From Actinobacteria bacterium UBA4719 (GTDB lineage Bacteria > Actinomycetota > Actinomycetes > Actinomycetales > Dermatophilaceae), in assembly GCA_002404345.1 (NCBI GenBank), contig DHJN01000211.1, positions 12,775 through 21,232 of the forward strand: a DNA stretch of 8,458 nt, in the 5' to 3' direction. The position numbers and the translations under genes were made by a program. Positions within the stretch are counted from its first letter, which is position 1; every line of letters begins with the position of its first letter. The notes below the pieces were generated by a model. That model made no database searches. It worked only from the letters and a program-made list of their open reading frames with translations, and had not been told where the DNA came from. This document shows positions 6,030 through 8,458 of the stretch, one piece after another.

Positions 6030-7010
6030 ATGAGCGATGTGATCATTGACCAAGCCGTCTATCGCGACGGACACCGAATACCCTGCGGAGATCTGAGCGA
6101 TGAGCTCGAGCTGCTGCGAACGGCCGAGCACGGGTTCATCTGGATCGGCCTCAAGGACCCCACCGACGACGAGTTCGCCCTGGTGAACGAGGAGCTCAAG
6201 CTCCATCCCCTTGCCGTTGAGGACGCCATCAAGGGCAACCAGCGACCCAAGCTCGATGTCTACGACGACACGGTATTCGTCGTGCTGAAGACGTTGCGCT
6301 ACATCGACGCGACCTCGGACGTCGAGACCGGCGAGGTGATGATCTTTATCGGTGACCGGTTCGTGGTGACCGTCCGTCGAGGCGAGGCCAACCCGTTGGC
6401 GGGTGTTCGCGCCCGTCTGGAGCATGCCCCGGAGCACCTGGCGCACGGGCCGATCGCCGTCTTGTACTCGGTGATGGACTCCATCGTCGACAACTACACG
6501 CTCATCGACGAGGAGCTCGACGAGGACCTCGATCTCATTGAGCAGCAGGTCTTCTCGGGCGCTCGCGACGTCGACTCCGCGCAGATCTACTGGCTCAAGC
6601 GTGAGGTCCTCGAGGTCAAGCGGGCGGTGACCCCGCTCGCCCTACCACTGAGTCGGCTGCGGTCCGGGGACATCGAGATCATGCACGAACAGGCCCGCCC
6701 GTTCTTCGGTGACATCTCCGACCACCTGCTGCGCGTCATCGACCACATGGAGTCCTACGACCGGCTCCTGACCGATGTGTTGCACGCCCACCTCGCGCAG
6801 ATCTCGGTGCAGCAGAACAACGACATGAGACGGATCTCGGCCTGGGTCGCGATGGCCGCCGTGCCCACGATGGTTGCCGGGATCTACGGGATGAACTTCG
6901 ACTACATGCCCGAGCTGACCTACAAATGGGGATACTTCATCGTCGTGGGCATCATGGCCGTCGTCGCACTCGGTCTGTACCGGGGGTTCCGCAAGTCCGG
7001 CTGGTTGTAG
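6030..7010 (+). CDS. corA: CorA family magnesium/cobalt transporter
   Basis: CorA forms a pentameric inner-membrane channel for Mg2+ (and Co2+ or Ni2+). The 326-residue protein has the usual layout: a cytoplasmic alpha/beta domain (about 1-150; HPLAVEDAIKGNQRPKLDVYDD near the N-terminus is typical), a long acidic stalk helix (TLIDEELDEDLDLIEQQV), and two C-terminal membrane segments near 268-288 and 300-320. The selectivity motif YGMNF, with GMN at 287-289, ends the first segment and is followed by the loop DYMPEL. The ATG at 6030 is chosen because family-like sequence starts there; codons upstream in frame would overlap the divergent phosphomutase. No Shine-Dalgarno is evident, so translation may be leaderless. 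The gene is convergent with uppP. Its TAG stop is repeated in frame nine codons later within a 27-nt duplication. I cannot tell transport from efflux by sequence. Confidence 0.95.
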   Translation: MSDVIIDQAVYRDGHRIPCGDLSDELELLRTAEHGFIWIGLKDPTDDEFALVNEELKLHPLAVEDAIKGNQRPKLDVYDDTVFVVLKTLRYIDATSDVETGEVMIFIGDRFVVTVRRGEANPLAGVRARLEHAPEHLAHGPIAVLYSVMDSIVDNYTLIDEELDEDLDLIEQQVFSGARDVDSAQIYWLKREVLEVKRAVTPLALPLSRLRSGDIEIMHEQARPFFGDISDHLLRVIDHMESYDRLLTDVLHAHLAQISVQQNNDMRRISAWVAMAAVPTMVAGIYGMNFDYMPELTYKWGYFIVVGIMAVVALGLYRGFRKSGWL

Positions 7011-7041
7011 CTGCGCCCGAGATCCGGCTGGTTGTAGCTGC
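6996..7041. repeat. 27-nt-period duplication over the corA stop codon
   Basis: The 19-mer TCCGGCTGGTTGTAGCTGC is present at 6996-7014 and 7023-7041, offset 27. Copy 1 encodes the corA C-terminus SGWL and its TAG stop (7008-7010). Copy 2 repeats the same codons and TAG in the same frame at 7035-7037. Outside the 19-nt core the copies have diverged. Confidence 0.95.
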
Positions 7042-7053
7042 CGCCCCGGACAA

Positions 7054-7069
7054 CTCAGGTGGCACTGAG
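7054..7069. terminator. Weak stem between corA and uppP, doubtful terminator
   Basis: CTCAG (7054-7058) and CTGAG (7065-7069) can form a 5-bp stem with a 6-nt loop over the uppP stop codon. No T-run follows on either strand, so termination here would be inefficient or Rho-dependent. This is listed only because the 44-nt gap between the convergent genes holds nothing better. Confidence 0.15.
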
Positions 7070-7909
7070 CCAGCCGGCGCCCAGCACGACGAACAGGACG
7101 AGCCCCAGGGCCACGCGATACCAGACGAACGTGGTGATCGGGTGGTGCGCGACGAACCTCAGCAGCCAGGCGATGGTGGCATAGGCCACGAGGAAGGCGA
7201 CGACGATGCCCACACTCATCTGGCCGAGGCCGGTCACGCTGACCTTGACGTCCTTGGCCTCGTAGAGCCCGGCGGCCGTCAACGCGGGAATGGCCATGAA
7301 GAACGACAGCCGGGTGGCCGTGACCCGGTCGAGTCCGTTGATCAGGCCGGCCGAGATCGTGGCACCGGAGCGGGAGACGCCGGGGATCAGTGAGAAGCAC
7401 TGCGCCAGGCCGATGACCAGCCCGTCACGCATCGTGACCTGGCCCTCACCGCGCTGGACGCCGCTCCGCTCGAGAACGGTGTGGCGCCTTTCGGCCACCC
7501 ACATCACCGCGCTCCACATGATGAGGGCTGCTGCGACCACCCACAGGCTGCGCAGACCGCCCTTGATCGCGTCCTTGCCCAGGAAACCGACGACGCCCAC
7601 CGGGATCGACCCGACGATGACCGCCCAGGCGAGCTGGTAGTCGTGGTGCGTTCGTTCCTGGGCGCTGCGCAGGCCTCGGAACCAGGCTGCGAGCAGCCGG
7701 ACGATGTCCTTGAAGAAGTAGAGCACCGTGGCCGCGATGGCGCCGAGCTGGATGATCGCGGTGTACGCCGTGATGGCCTTGTCATCCACGCTCAGGCCGA
7801 GCAGCTTCTCGGCAATCGTCAGGTGACCGGTCGAGGAGACGGGAAGGAACTCGGTGAGGCCTTCCGTGATGCCAAGGATGATCGAGTCGAAATAGGTCAG
7901 AGGCTGCAC
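7055..7909 (-). CDS. uppP: Undecaprenyl-diphosphatase (BacA/UppP family)
   Basis: UppP is an integral membrane enzyme that removes a phosphate from undecaprenyl diphosphate on the outer face of the membrane, recycling the lipid carrier of peptidoglycan and other wall polymers. The 284-residue length is normal. The first signature EGLTEFLPVSSTGHL (residues 16-30) holds Glu16, Glu20, Ser26 and His29. The second, PGVSRSGATI (176-185), holds Arg180; these match the catalytic set known in the E. coli enzyme. About eight hydrophobic helices are visible, including ITAYTAIIQLGAIAATVLYFF and WAVIVGSIPVGVVGFLG. The start is GTG at 7909, preceded by GAAAGAAG a few bases upstream. It lies 27 nt after the LLM oxidoreductase gene on the same strand, so the two may be co-transcribed, and it is convergent with corA. 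Confidence 0.96.
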   Translation of the reverse strand: MQPLTYFDSIILGITEGLTEFLPVSSTGHLTIAEKLLGLSVDDKAITAYTAIIQLGAIAATVLYFFKDIVRLLAAWFRGLRSAQERTHHDYQLAWAVIVGSIPVGVVGFLGKDAIKGGLRSLWVVAAALIMWSAVMWVAERRHTVLERSGVQRGEGQVTMRDGLVIGLAQCFSLIPGVSRSGATISAGLINGLDRVTATRLSFFMAIPALTAAGLYEAKDVKVSVTGLGQMSVGIVVAFLVAYATIAWLLRFVAHHPITTFVWYRVALGLVLFVVLGAGWLSAT

Positions 7910-7936
7910 GGTTCTTCTTTCGTGTCGTCCGGTCGG

Positions 7937-8458
7937 TCAGTCACCCAGCCCAGACTCGTCCAGAAGCTCGGCCATCGTGCGCACCACATGCAGGCGTTCG
8001 CCCAGCGAGGCACCCTCGGCAGCGATCGTCAGCGTCGTGACACCGGATGCAGCGTAGCGGCTCAACCGGTCCTTGATCCGGCCGCGTGACCCGATCAGGG
8101 AGGTCTGGTCGATGAAGTCCAGCGGCACGGCGGCTGCGGCCTCGCGGTGCGCCTTGGCGAGAAACAGATCCTGGACCCTTGCGGCCCCCTCCGCGAAGCC
8201 CATCCGAACGGCCAGGGCGTTGTAGAAGTTCTTCTCCCGCGATCCCATGCCGCCGAGGTAGAGCGCGCAGTAGGAGCGCAACGGGGCAGCGGCCGCTTCG
8301 ATGTCGTCGTTGAGAACGACGGGAACCGTTGGCACGACGTCGAATCCGGCGAGACGATCCGGTTCGGTGCCGCGTTCGGCCTTTGCCCGCCCGACCTTCA
8401 GCGAGGCCAACAGGTCACCGGAGTGCTCCGGGCTGAAGAAGACCGCGAGCCAGCCGTC
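7937..8458 (-). CDS. F420-dependent LLM-class oxidoreductase, C-terminal part, cut by window edge
   Basis: The reading frame is open from the TGA at 7939-7937 to the right edge, giving about 173 residues of the C-terminal half of a luciferase-like (LLM) TIM-barrel flavin/F420 oxidoreductase. Recognisable features are the edge segment DGWLAVFFSPEHSGDLLA, the strand FDVVPTVPVVLNDD, the motif YLGGMGSREKNFYNALAVRMGF, and the ending IDQTSLIGSRGRIKDRLSRYAASGVTTLTI. In the family this region closes the barrel. Many actinobacterial members use coenzyme F420, but the F420-binding N-terminal half is outside the window, so cofactor and substrate are inferred. The TTG near 8410 is an internal codon, not the start. 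uppP follows after 27 nt on the same strand. Confidence 0.88.
   Translation of the reverse strand, partial: DGWLAVFFSPEHSGDLLASLKVGRAKAERGTEPDRLAGFDVVPTVPVVLNDDIEAAAAPLRSYCALYLGGMGSREKNFYNALAVRMGFAEGAARVQDLFLAKAHREAAAAVPLDFIDQTSLIGSRGRIKDRLSRYAASGVTTLTIAAEGASLGERLHVVRTMAELLDESGLGD

Overview
The window is a GC-rich chromosomal segment of an actinomycete. The evidence is an intact mycothiol ligase gene (mshC), a PAC2-family protein, an F420-type luciferase-like oxidoreductase, and three uncharacterised families (SCO1664, DUF3090 and MSMEG_4193-type phosphomutase) that are typical of Actinobacteria. From memory, the order metH, PAC2, mshC, DUF3090, phosphomutase, uppP resembles the Mycobacterium tuberculosis Rv2124c-Rv2136c region, so this is a conserved core neighbourhood and not an accessory island. 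I see no phage genes, transposases, CRISPR arrays, tRNAs or rRNAs. A finer taxonomic call (perhaps Micrococcales) is not supported by the sequence alone.

Layout: (1) 1-1416, minus strand: N-terminal part of cobalamin-dependent methionine synthase metH, running off the left edge and interrupted by a one-base frameshift at 335-338. (2) 1417-1568: divergent intergenic region with a palindrome and weak promoter candidates. (3) 1569-2423, plus strand: PAC2 family gene, convergent with (4) a minus-strand run 5988->2447: histidine-phosphatase-type phosphomutase, DUF3090 zinc-motif protein, SCO1664 kinase-like protein and mshC, with gaps of 10, 17 and 50 nt, probably one operon. (5) 6030-7010, plus strand: CorA-type metal transporter, divergent from the phosphomutase across about 41 nt and convergent with (6) a minus-strand pair: partial F420-dependent LLM oxidoreductase (enters from the right edge) and uppP, 27 nt apart. 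Coding density is very high; no gene-free stretch reaches 300 bases.

Functionally, the mshC operon joins the cysteine-ligation step of mycothiol synthesis to three little-understood proteins: a phosphatase-fold, a kinase-like fold and a small zinc-motif protein. metH supplies methionine, uppP recycles the undecaprenyl carrier of cell-wall synthesis, and corA moves divalent cations.

The oddest signal is at gene 3' ends. Three separate stop codons (PAC2/mshC junction, SCO1664-family gene, corA) each lie in a tandem duplication with the same 27-nt period, so the last codons and the stop are repeated in frame. A fourth gene (phosphomutase) ends in five and a half copies of a 15-nt in-frame repeat encoding AESTN. 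The sequences are unrelated but the geometry is shared. I found no clearly new multi-gene defence or metabolic system.
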